A DNA stretch of 64,000 bases from NCBI GenBank assembly GCA_030704615.1, contig CM060733.1, forward strand, positions 29,328,001 to 29,392,000. The letters are read 5' to 3'. The translations under genes were made by a program, and so were the position numbers. The DNA comes from Takakia lepidozioides. Taxonomy: Eukaryota > Streptophyta > Takakiopsida > Takakiales > Takakiaceae. The stretch's first letter is position 1. Each line of letters starts with the position of its first letter. The notes beneath the pieces were generated by a model. That model saw only the letters and a list, made by a program, of their open reading frames with translations, made no database searches and was not told where the DNA came from. Below, piece after piece: positions 12,315 through 31,450 of the stretch.

Positions 12315-12946
12315 CGGTTCACCCCTTGTTTCCTTGCCTCTTTCCAGTCTCACCTTCAACGTACAGATTCTCACCTCCTTACTGAAGCTCCGCTGGATAT
12401 TTTGCAGTCCTCCTTCCCACAGAAAAGACTTCGAAGGAGCGCAGTGCAGCGTAGCGCTTCCCTTCCGGAGGATGAGCTTTCCTTCTAAATTTGATGGATG
12501 GATCCATCCACCTTTACACGCCAAAATTACCTGCACGAAGATACTTTAATATACATATTCAATTGAACCGGAGGAACGGAACAGTCAGGGCCGGGCCCGG
12601 CCCCAGACTAAGGTAGAAACAAGAAATTTTATTCAAATGGGCCAAGCGGTTTACACAAGGGTCCGTGCCCAAGACCACGAAAATGACATGGTTATCTACA
12701 TGGCATGATTTATGGCGCCAAACTCTTGGGCCCGCCCAATAAAAGGAACTCTCCTGCGATCGAGACCAAACTCTTTCCTTTGGGCCCAAGAGATAGAAGA
12801 CTCCGGCCGAAGTCGACGTAACTAAGAGCCACTTCACGCTATGGCTATGCCCCATTTTTGGGGTGGGCCCTTACCATTAAGATATATTTTCTTAAGCCTA
12901 TCACAGCTGTAGGATGGAAACAGGTCATAGAAGGGGTTGTACGCAG

Positions 12947-12969
12947 GTAGAGACCAGTGTTGGGCGGTT
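12947..12969. repeat. Left end of hAT: 8-bp target duplication plus terminal inverted repeat
   Basis: GTAGAGAC (12947-12954) directly precedes CAGTGTTGGGCGGTT (12955-12969). Both are repeated at the right end, the first as a direct repeat, the second inverted. Confidence 0.9.
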
Positions 12970-13598
12970 ACCCGCCTGGCCCCGGGTAACCGCCAGTTCC
13001 GGTTATGTGGAACCGGACCCGCCTGTGCAGACCTGGAACCGGAAATTGGGGATTGTGTGGGAACCGGAACCGGCGGTTCCAGCTACGACCACATGTGTGG
13101 GAACCGGGTTTGGGGTTTAGGGTTCCGGTTCCGGTTCCGGTTCCACCCGTGGGCTGTAGCCCTAAGTGTCTCTAGTCTCTACGTCTCTACGTCCCCAGAA
13201 CGCGGTCCGAGCTTGGATTGGCATTCGGCCCCCACAGTGGGACGACCGTCTCGCAGGTTACGCACACTGGCGGGCCGTTGAAAGACGAGAGTATGGCGAT
13301 TGCCAACTCCAGCACTCGGGAGGGCCATACGGAGAAAACATTTTCTGGGGATCAGGCAAGAGTTGGCAGCCTTCGGACGCTGCGAATGAATGGGTGAATG
13401 AGGGGAAATGGTACGACTATTCCAGGTGCTCATTACATTGATCCAATTCTCCTTCCAAATGGCTCTTGCAATCTGAGAATCCCTCCGGCATGTCTCTGTT
13501 GCTTGGTACTACCCTCAGGTAGCTTGGTGGGAGGGTACAGATCTGTAATTGCTGCCCATTTGTCCCCTTCCTTGGAATAATGATCATCAACTCTTGTG

Positions 13599-14217
13599 CA
13601 GCCAGCAGGGTTCACAAGCTTTGGCTCACATGAAACATCTTTCCCTATTTGATTTTCCAGCTCCATGTTGCCATCCTGGCTTCCTTGTCCTTGCTTAGAT
13701 TCTTCATGGGACATACTCCCCTTTATGGTTGGATCATGCAAAAAGATCTTTTCCTCAACCCTGCCTTCTTTGTCAAATCTTTTCGTTTGGTGTTCACTAT
13801 GGTGTTCAGCCAGCAGGGTTCACAAGCTTTGGCTCACATGAAACATCTTTCCCTATTTGATTTTCCAGCTCCATGTTGCCATCCTGGCTTCCTTGTCCTT
13901 GCTTAGATTCTTCATGGGACATACTCCCCTTTATGGTTGGATCATGCAAAAAGATCTTTTCCTCAACCCTGCCTTCTTTGTCAAATCTTTTCGTTTGGTG
14001 TTCACTATGGTGTTCAGCCAGCAGGGTTCACAAGCTTTGGCTCACATGAAACATCTTTCCCTATTTGATTTTCCAGCTCCATGTTGCCATCCTGGCTTCC
14101 TTGTCCTTGCTTAGATTCTTCATGGGACATACTCCCCTTTATGGTTGGATCATGCAAAAAGATCTTTTCCTCAACCCTGCCTTCTTTGTCAAATCTTTTC
14201 GTTTGGTGTTCACTATG
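13599..14217. repeat. Three tandem copies of a 208-bp unit
   Basis: Copies begin at 13599, 13807 and 14015, each starting CAGCCAGCAGGGTTCACAAG, and appear identical on reading. Near-perfect identity implies very recent duplication or an assembly artefact. As 208 is not a multiple of three, the array breaks the minus-strand open frame that runs through it. Confidence 0.9.
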
Positions 14218-14664
14218 ATGCCTTGACTCCTTGGCCTGAGGACTGCTTCTCCACTGTGATATAGTCAATTCATCAATCAACACCATATCTGCCAGTTCCT
14301 CTAGTGGTTTGGCTGTGTCACAATCAAATCGTAGGCCGCAGGGTAGTCGCACTCTTGATGGCTGATACTCAATGTCATCTTGATTTGTGTCTTGTTCTAA
14401 ATGCACACCCGTAGATGGCCTTGGGATTTGCACAGGAGCTTGTAATCGAGGTGGGCACTCTTCATTGATGCCTGTTTGATTCTCTGTTGAACAAATGATA
14501 TCTGCCAGGATTGCTTCTTCCATATCACAAAACACATCTACAATTTTTGTGGCAAGGGTACTCACATTCGTGAACTCCATCATTCTGCTGCTCCCTGACC
14601 CATTTTGTCCCAACATTTCACAGCATGAAAGTTTCATTTCACATGTTTTCGCTTGGAGCCCCAA
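14014..14664 (-). pseudogene. Unrecognised open frame inside the hAT, interrupted by the 208-bp triplication
   Basis: A minus-strand frame of 216 codons reads into the last 208-bp copy and stops there. Another frame (13741-13433) continues from the first copy with the same HDPTIKGSMSHEESKQ wording, so the original frame probably crossed a single copy of the unit. The sequence is acidic and serine/glutamine-rich (EESKQGQGSQDGNMELE) with no domain I recognise. It could be a second transposon-encoded protein, another captured exon, or chance coding on the strand opposite to PR-1. Confidence 0.35.
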
Positions 14665-15319
14665 CCGGTGATTCCTTTCACTTCAGATCTGAGTTTGACT
14701 CGATGGACATGTAGTGCGATGCTCCTCTTGCTAACCTGTGTTGTTCAATTTAAGACCTTCAGGATACATTGCAGAGACTTCGCTTGTTGGTGACTTCACC
14801 CTAAAACAACTCGGTGTAGTACTTCAGTGATCTGCTCCTGACTTAACTCCAATTCTTGCTTCTACTACAGAGCCTGTGGGCATTACACTCAAATCGTCTG
14901 GCGCAGAACTACTAGGGTGGGATGTGCGAGACAAAGTGTGTAGTGACGGCAACATCTTCATGACCTGCAACTACTACCCGCCTGGTAACTGGGTGGGGCA
15001 GAGGCCTTACTAGGCAGCTGCAAGAAGTGTAATCTTTCTCTTTCTCTTCAGGACTCTCTCTTCCGATCAACATAATAACCACATTGCCTCACACATCTAT
15101 GCCATATTGTATACTGCAATCCTTCATTGGGCCGGCCTTGTGTGATCTATCTCCAGGGAGAGCGACCTCCGACCTGATATCCATGATGTTACAGACTCCC
15201 GTGTTTGGGCTTAGAGTTATCAAGCGGAGCTGTAACACGAGTTCTTCAACTTTAGCCTCAGTGTAATCTGTGCTGAGCGCCAATCCTGGACCCCAGGTGG
15301 TGCGAACTTCGTCGTAAGA

Positions 15320-15755
15320 ATGACATATACGATGGGTGCAGGCCCGGCCGGTTTGGGGGCAGCAATTAGACTAAAGCAACTGTGCATAGAGAAGGGCACT
15401 GATCTGTCTGTGTGCGTGGTTGAGAAGGGTGTTGAAGTTGGTCAGCTCTCTGCCCCTCTCTTGTACGGTGCTTAGTTGTACAATTTGGATGACAGCCAGG
15501 CTAGCTTTGGATGACCAATTTGTACTTTTGCAGCACATAATGGATAGCAAGTTGGTTGGGGCGTAATGACAGTAGGTTGCTTCCTTGCCTCAGTGTCTAT
15601 TGCCATGATCAATGTTGTTCATCGTGCAACAGAGATTTATACAGAATCTCGGCGCCTGACTGTTCCTGTATATGTGGCAGGTGCACACATACTTTCGGGA
15701 AATGTGTTTGAACCACGGGCACTCAGTGAGCTCTTTCCAGATTGGAAGGATCAAG
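15320..15755 (+). pseudogene. ETF-ubiquinone oxidoreductase (ETFDH) fragment carried by the hAT
   Basis: Two exon pieces of the mitochondrial electron-transfer flavoprotein-ubiquinone oxidoreductase are present. The first (15320-15440) encodes the FAD-binding glycine motif GAGPAGLGAAIRLKQL followed by SVCVVEKGVEVG. The second (15681-15755) encodes AHILSGNVFEPRALSELFPD. The junction splits a glycine codon exactly (G, then GT after a CAG acceptor), so genomic DNA including the intron was captured. The rest of the gene is absent. The second exon is in the same frame as the transposase that follows, with no stop between, so the two are physically fused (see 15566-16039). Confidence 0.82.
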
Positions 15756-15778
15756 GCGTATGTCCTCAGTCCATACTT

Positions 15779-17583
15779 ATGAAAACTGAGAGGGAAAATG
15801 AAGGACCTGAGAAGGCCCGTAGGCCAGCCAAAAAGAGGCTCGGCCCCACTCCTGGAAACATAGCTTCTTTTTTTAGGAGCTCCACTCCATACAACCAAAA
15901 TGATGATCAACAGAAGCAGTTCAATGAGGATTTAGTCTTATTCATTGCAAAGGAGTTGGTTCCACTGTCTTTGGTAGAATCCCCTTGGCTAAGAAGGATG
16001 GTGTTGAGGCAAAATCCTCGGATTGTTTTCCCTTCTTGACGGACATTTGTGAATGAGGCCATTCCAATCTTGGCAGAGAAGACGAAAGAGCGCTACATGT
16101 CCCCATCTCTTCAGAGTTGTGCTACTTGCTCCGTGAGTTTTGATTTGTGGATGTCAAGAGGGGGAACTGACACTTTTGTCATCATAACGCACTTTATTAA
16201 TGAACAATGGGAGCAATGTCATGTGACTCTTGGCATGTTTGAGACACCTGACACATCTGGGGCTGCCATGGCACATCAAGTCAACAATCTTCTTGTGAAG
16301 TATGGCCTCAATACTCGCATTATTGCTTACGTCAAAGATGAGGGAGGTAACTTGGCCACTTTGATCAATGCTTTGAATTCGGTGGTCTCATGTGCGTGTT
16401 TGGGGTTGGATTCTCCATTTGTGGGTAGCTGTTTTGGGCATGCAATGTCCAAGTGTTGCCAGTATGCAACAAATGATGCAAAAGTATGCGCAGATATGAG
16501 ATCGGTTTCTATAAAAAAATGCCCAATCAGAGTTGCAAAAAACCATTACTTGGACCAAAAAAAGTGGCAAAGGGAGACGAGAATGGGCAAAGGCATGTGT
16601 GGACAGCGGCATTCATCCCCACAAACTGAAGACTCCGGTGAAGACACGGTTTGCTTCCAAGGTGATCATCTTCCAAGAGACTTTGGAGTTTAGGCAAGCC
16701 ATAATCACTTGTTACTCTAGGCAAACCTCATTGGCACTGCAGTCCACAAGTGTGGGCCATTGCCCAATCAATTTCTACAGTTCCAGGGCCTGTGGTTCAT
16801 GAGTGCATTATGAATCAATCTGGGGGATTTTGGTTGTTGTCCGATGCTCTTAATGCAGCCATTGCCACAACAATTCGCATGCGAGGAAGTAGTGCTGGGG
16901 GGGCTACAACTGTGGATCATTGCATGGGGGATTTCTCAACAGAGTTGACATTGTTGGAATGGCGGATGGTTCGAGAGGTGGTATATGTCTTGGAACCATT
17001 TCTTTCTTTTTTGGAAGGGTTTCAATCGCGCAAAGCTCACAATATGCTCGCGCTTATGCTTGACCCACGTTACAAGGGGTTGTCATTGGTATCACAATAT
17101 GTGGGCAAAGAGTGTGCTTTGCATATTGTGTCCCAATATGATAGTATGGTGTTAGAGCCTCTTTTGGTAAAGTGTTTCAAGGTCTTACATCCGAATACTC
17201 CGGCCCAATCACAGCCCACTTCCACAATGGACGAGATGTCCTTATTTGGTGTGCATGACCACAATGAAGACATGACATTGACAGTGGTGAGAGAACAACT
17301 ATCACATTTCAGAAGGACGAAGATAAATGAGGGTGAGTGCGTGGCTCCTTTGAAATGGTGGAAAGAACACGAGTCTCTCTTTCCGTATGTGGGATTTTTG
17401 GCACGGCTAATTTTGGGCATAGTTGGATCTCAGATTGAAGCTGAGAGGGTTTTTAGTATTGCAGGTGTCATAACAAACTTGAGACGGTGCAGGTTAAAAA
17501 TTGAAAACCTTGATATGCTTGTGAGTGTAGTCAAGAATTGGCCAAATGATGCTAGAGTTGGTTGCTTTAGTACTTTGTCTTAG
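15779..17583 (+). pseudogene. hAT transposase, disrupted
   Basis: Transposase sequence starts around MKTERENEGPEK and includes FNEDLVLFIAKELVPLSLVE, typical of plant hAT N-terminal regions, then SFDLWMSRGGTDTFVIITHF and YVKDEGGNLATLINAL from the RNase-H-like catalytic core. It ends with the hAT dimerisation segment PLKWWKEHESLFPYVGFLAR, VGSQIEAERVFSIAG. An in-frame TGA lies at 16037-16039 and the frame then shifts at least twice between about 16530 and 16760. No BED zinc finger was recognised at the N-terminus, perhaps replaced by the captured ETFDH exon. As it stands it cannot encode a full transposase. Confidence 0.85.
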
Positions 17584-18290
17584 AGACAAATTATTGTTCA
17601 ACATATTACATTATACTCCTTTGATTGGAGTTTGTTTATTTGTCATTTTTATTGAAAATTTCAGTGACATCCCGTGTACTTAGTTTGTTGTATGCTATAT
17701 TGACAAAGCATCATCCAAAAAACACAAATTTATGTAGTTTTTTTTAGTTGTGCTTTTGCTGCACCATAAAAGGTAACCATAGAATTACACATGTTTAATT
17801 TGTTTTGTATTTTGAATTAAGATCCTTATGTAGTTAGTTTGTTTTAGTTGTTCTTTGCTACACCGTACGACAACTTATAAAATCTCTGGTTTTCCGTTTT
17901 TAATGGAGACCATGCGTATATAACTAGTTATATATACCATAAAAGACAATCACAAAAAACATATAAGTTTATTTACTTCTGTTTTACTAATAAATTCCCT
18001 GGTTTTAGTTGAAAATTCTCAGTATGACCAATCAGATCAGTTCATCTAATTTTCCAGAAGAATAAAAAATTAAAAGAATTTAATATATTTTTAAAAAAGA
18101 ACCGGAACCTAACCGGAACCGGTGTTTTTTTTCCAGCAACTAACCGGTAACCGGAACCGCCCCCATGTTAAAAAGTCAGAACCTGAACCGGACCGGAACC
18201 GCCTTAATAAAAAATAACCGGATCCGGATCTGGAACCGTCTCTTCAAAAATTTGTGGAACCGGAACCGAAGGTTCCTTCACAAAGGCAAG

Positions 18291-18313
18291 AACCGCCCAA
18301 CACTAGTAGAGAC
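18291..18313. repeat. Right end of hAT: terminal inverted repeat plus 8-bp target duplication
   Basis: AACCGCCCAACACTA (18291-18305) is the inverted partner of the left end, with one mismatch at the outermost base, and is followed by GTAGAGAC (18306-18313), the exact copy of the left target site. Confidence 0.9.
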
Positions 18314-20047
18314 TGTCCACAGCCAGCTCGCGGCAAGCACTCAACGCAAGTTCTGGCCGTAGAATCATCAGCCCTCTCTATCTCTTGGACCTCCTCCTTC
18401 CATGATGAACACAAACATCATCAACAATCCAGCAAATTGCTCGTTTATAAGTTGTTGCAATGCCAAAATGGTTGTAAGCACGCCCTTGTAGGCCATGAAG
18501 AGGACCAAGGCCACAAGAATATTATGCCTTCTTGCTTCCATAGTTTAGGGATACACGATTTGATGGGAGACAATCGTGTGTGAAGCGTAGAAGACAAAAA
18601 ATGAAAGAAGGGTGAGAGTGGTTGATATTGGTATAAGTTGAGCCCAATAGGTTTACACGAAGAAGGCCCAATTCCTTGAAAATTATATTTTAATCAGTTC
18701 ATTCAGCCCAATTGTGGGCCCCAAAGCTCTAGTCTTGGGCCCCGGCCCTTGTGTGAACGGGCCCTCAATTGAAGTCATATTGAAAGGAAACAAGGAAAAG
18801 TAGGCTTGCTGTGCATTCCATGACGCTGCAAAGGGGGCCAACCCACACAGGGAGGACCAGAACAGAGAGATCATCACAGCCCACACACGGCAGTAAAACA
18901 GAACAAGAAACAGGAGATGTAGTTGCCTGTAGCATGCAGAGTTCAAGGAATCCACCAATATTCAAGAAGGTGACCCTAAGGCCATGTTCCCAGACAGCAA
19001 GTGTAAGAGTTGGATGCAGAGGAATGGCTATGGCGGTTGTGCGAGCCGTGTACTAGATTCTGCGGGACCCACTGCTGGCTTTGTCTCACTCGTCAATGCT
19101 AACCACCCACCTCGCCATGATTTCTGCGGAGCATGCATTGTGTATTTCTGTGTGTGCTCTGTGGGTCTTTTTGTCGTGCATCAGATCGCATGGACCTAAG
19201 AGTCATCAGCAGAAGTTGGTCATCTGTTTCATTTTGGTTTATTCACTCACTCTTGCTCTCTGCTTGCAATGCAGCATGCGCCGGAGGAAGGAGAATCGTT
19301 GATGTATCTGATCCACAACCTTTTGCGTGATCGCTTTATGAGAGGGGCAGTTGGGTCTGATTGTTTGATCCATTAACAGGGCCGGTGACCGAGCCAATTG
19401 GGCAATTTTGAGAGAGAGAGTGAGAGAGAGAGCACTGTTGTGACATTGCAGGGCAACAAGATATTAAGGGGCGGAGTTAACTGTCAATCCTACTGCAGCA
19501 AATATGAAACTCTGACATAGCTCCATTTCGGCCGAACCTAGTTTGTGGGCTGGCCTAAAAGGTCCACATGCGACAAGAAAGCTGAATTGCGTGATCGAAG
19601 AACGTTAGAACTCAATGTTCTGCACCAGACTAAGAGAGAAAGGACCATTGTGGCAATCAAAGGGGTTGGGGAATCTGTGCCGAGCCCGATTGGTGTCACC
19701 ATGCATTGTATACCGTTGCAGACATGTACACTCTTCCTTCCTTCACAACGTATTACTGTCATATTGTTACATCCACAGAAGTCACAAACAAAGAGATAAA
19801 TAACGGAAGAAGAGCGGAAGAAAGGATGACAAAGAAGAAGTTAGAGATGGAGTACGACCAGAGGGCTAAAGAGCTACAAAAGAAAGACCAAAGAGCGTAC
19901 CACACCCCAAAAGTCGCCACGACCACTACACTAGTTGGAGGTGGGTCGTTACTTGTTCACTGATGCGTGAGAGAGACAAACCCTGAGATCGTCAATTACG
20001 AGAACAAAATGGATTTCTAAGTACATTATTTGGTACGATGTGCAGTG
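18314..20047. other. Intergenic region upstream of ABCC gene 1
   Basis: No convincing coding sequence. It contains the possible right end of an older transposon near 18,751, a GA-rich microsatellite (about 19,410-19,432), and presumably the promoter and 5' untranslated region of the transporter gene that starts at 20048. Confidence 0.5.
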
Positions 20048-29713
<9,666 letters not shown>

Positions 29714-29898
29714 AACTAGGTTGCAATCACATCTCGTCAATGGTGCACCCTATTCCACTGGCAGGTGTTGAGTCTGCTGTTGCAGCCCCAGGTAACATCT
29801 AGCAACCCCACCACTTAACAGGCGCCAAATGCAAGACTGGGTAAAAAAGAATATTGCCACAAAATGCTAGGTGGATGTGTCTTGGCAAAGGTCTAGCC
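29714..29898. other. 3' flank of ABCC gene 1
   Basis: Probable 3' untranslated region and downstream sequence of the transporter gene, ending at the hAT relic. No other feature seen. Confidence 0.5.
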
Positions 29899-30521
29899 CA
29901 GTGTTGGACTGGTCTACAGGTTCTTACATTTGTGAAGGAACATTCAGCTCCAGTTCCACAATTATTTGAAGAGACGGTCCTGGATCCGGTTCCAGTTTTT
30001 TTCTATTGAGGCAATTCTGGTTCCAACTTTTAAAGCCGGGGGTGCTTCTGCTTACCTTGTTACCTGCCGGGAAAAAACACCGGTTCTGGTTAGGTTCCTG
30101 TTCTATTTTTAAGATATATTTTAATTATTGAAAATGTTTTAATAATTTCCATTAAATATATAATACCTTAAAAATTTGTTAAATTGTTACAGTATATATA
30201 TAGTGTGTGTGTGTGATTTGAGAAGCTGTCGCCTGCTCTCTCTGGAGCAGGGGGCGCCCTCGCAGCCTCATCACTCAGGCTGCCCACCACGACCTCATGT
30301 AGCCTGAGACACAGTGACCCACCCCACCGAGGGGTTTAACCTATACAGAACCCTGGGGAGCCCATGAACCCATGTGCAGCCCCGGCACACTCCTATCCTT
30401 CCCTGTCCTTGAACCCTGGTTCCGGATCTACAGTGGCGGCCTTGGCCTCAGTTCCTAAAACCGGAACCTGAACCGCCCCCCTTAACAAGTCCCATAAGCA
30501 GGTGGGGGGCGTCCGACATTG
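29899..30521. mobile_element. Non-autonomous relic of the same hAT family
   Basis: The left 280 bp match the reverse complement of the right end of the 12955-18305 hAT (CAGTGTTGG, then TTTGTGAAGGAAC, GAAGAGACGG, AAAAACACCGGTTC). The right end carries CCGGAACCTGAACCGCCCCC and finishes GTCCGACATTG, an eroded inverted end. The 623-bp element has no transposase. Flanking 8-mers GTCTAGCC and GTATCAAC match at only four positions, so the target duplication, if any, has decayed. A short (TG)n lies at about 30,200. Confidence 0.65.
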
Positions 30522-30546
30522 GTATCAACACTCGGTATCAACACTC

Positions 30547-30690
30547 GAATAGGGAGCCCGGTGGTTGGGAGTTTGTGCCTTGCTTGTGCATAACCTAGGG
30601 TTCAAAGTGTAGTAGTCCCCAGTGGTCCCTCTGGATGAAGAGACACCATAATTTACGCTTCCTTCGGGAGGGGTCATCCTTCCTTCCTTT
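30547..30690 (+). mobile_element. tRNA-derived SINE, copy 2
   Basis: GAGCCCGGTGGTTGGG (A-box region) and GGGTTCAAAGTG (B-box region, 30598-30609) flank the same GTTTGTGCCTTGCTTGTGCA and TAACCTAGG strings as the SINE near 8,300 in opposite orientation. A 13-bp direct repeat (TATCAACACTCG) lies immediately upstream. Confidence 0.6.
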
Positions 30691-31137
30691 GGTGTCAACC
30701 AGACCAAGCTGGTATTCATTCTTGTTGCTAGGAATTGGATGCCCGGTTTTGGCACCTCCCATACCTAGGTCAGTATTCCAACTGCATTAGGGCCAAGAAA
30801 ATGAATTTGCACAAGGTATCAAGTATCAACCCTACGCATTTGTTTTTGCTTTGAGAGTTTAGGCTTCCTCTGGCCCTATAAAAGACATGAACTGTTTGAT
30901 GCAATGATTGAGTGGGGGGGTTGGTATCCTGTGTGTACGCTCAGGTGAGCACAACCCATGGGCATGGGAGTTTTATGGTTTTTAACCCCGGTCATAGGAG
31001 TTATATGTTTTCAAAACGGAATAAAACCATAAGCGGGTATAGTTTTTTCGTGCATTTGTACGGTACATCTGCGCCAATTCAGCGAGGGCGAAACCTTCAG
31101 TAGTGTAGCCAGAAACCCTAAACCTATAGTGGCGGCG

Positions 31138-31285
31138 GTGAATTTCGCATCGAGAAATGATGTGCTATGGGCACAAACTGAATTTCGCAGTGAGAAATGA
31201 TAGTTTAGGTGAATTTCGTATGGAGAAATCATATATGCTATGGGCACAAACTGAATTTCGCAGTGAGAAATGATATGTGACATGG
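31138..31285. repeat. Four imperfect copies of a GAATTTCGCAGTGAGAAATGAT motif
   Basis: The motif recurs about every 35-60 bp, partly alternating with GCTATGGGCACAAAC. Each copy contains a small inverted repeat (ATTTC and GAAAT around seven bases). Confidence 0.6.
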
Positions 31286-31357
31286 GCACAAACCTAAGCA
31301 GCGGTGGGTTTCGCATTGTTCATCAGGTATAGGGGCTACTTGTTCTTTATGTGTAGG

Positions 31358-31450
31358 GTAAGCCTCCGGGATTACCGAAATGAGCCCCACCACGAGCGGT
31401 AGCCGAATGGCGGGGCGAGTGTAGGTAATCCCCCACACGAGGAGGCTTAC
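31358..31450. repeat. 93-bp foldback with three paired blocks
   Basis: GTAAGCCTCC, GGATTACC and GCCCCACCA on the left pair in order with TGGCGGGGC, GGTAATCC and GGAGGCTTAC on the right, around a short loop containing CGAGCGGTAGCCGAA. It would form a nearly continuous hairpin if transcribed or extruded. Confidence 0.6.

Larger units (their letters stand above)
13199..15013 (+). pseudogene. PR-1 (CAP/SCP domain) gene fragment carried by the hAT
   Basis: Two exons match plant pathogenesis-related protein 1, a secreted CAP-domain protein. Exon A (13199-13425) follows a pyrimidine-rich acceptor and encodes NAVRAWIGIRPPQWDDRLAG, then the hallmark HSGGPYGENIFWGSG, ending in YDYSR. Exon B (14871-15013) encodes [15 protein letters not shown], then [17 protein letters not shown] and stop. 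The split codon across the intron joins correctly (AG plus A), which shows the intron was captured with the gene. A one-base insertion after GCAR shifts the frame, and about eight residues usual before ACGHYTQ are absent. The signal-peptide exon is missing or unrecognised. The 1.4-kb intron holds the triplication. It lies wholly inside the transposon, so it is a captured copy, not a resident gene. Confidence 0.82.
12955..18305 (+). mobile_element. hAT-superfamily DNA transposon with captured host gene fragments
   Basis: A 5351-bp element bounded by 15-bp terminal inverted repeats (14 of 15 matching) and flanked by a perfect 8-bp target duplication GTAGAGAC, the hallmark of hAT insertion. Both subterminal regions are packed with GGAACCGG-type repeats (about 12,980-13,150 and 18,095-18,290). 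Inside, in order: two exons of a PR-1 gene, a 208-bp triplication, a minus-strand open frame, two exons of ETF-ubiquinone oxidoreductase, and a hAT transposase disrupted by a stop and frameshifts. From 17,584 to the right end it is AT-rich noncoding. The sharp target duplication suggests recent insertion, although the transposase is broken, so mobility would need a helper element. Confidence 0.9.
12586..18751. mobile_element. Possible older transposon split by the hAT element (outer inverted ends)
   Basis: CAGGGCCGGGCCCGG with a nearby CCCAGACTA at the left, and the reverse complement of a closely similar string (CAAGGGCCGGGGCCC, then AAGACTA) at the right, form a second pair of inverted ends outside the hAT element. 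Subterminal sequence on both sides is rich in TGGGCC/GGCCCA motifs, as often seen for transposase binding sites. No matching target duplication is evident. If real, the outer element is about 0.8 kb and was the landing site of the hAT. Alternatively, the TGGGCC motifs are promoter elements of RPE. Confidence 0.35.

Noticed and set aside
15089-15283. A third captured gene fragment in the hAT (minus strand, TEAKVEELVLQLRLITLS)
   Set aside because: The frame looks coding-like but I could not link it to any family or find splice signals, so I do not call it.
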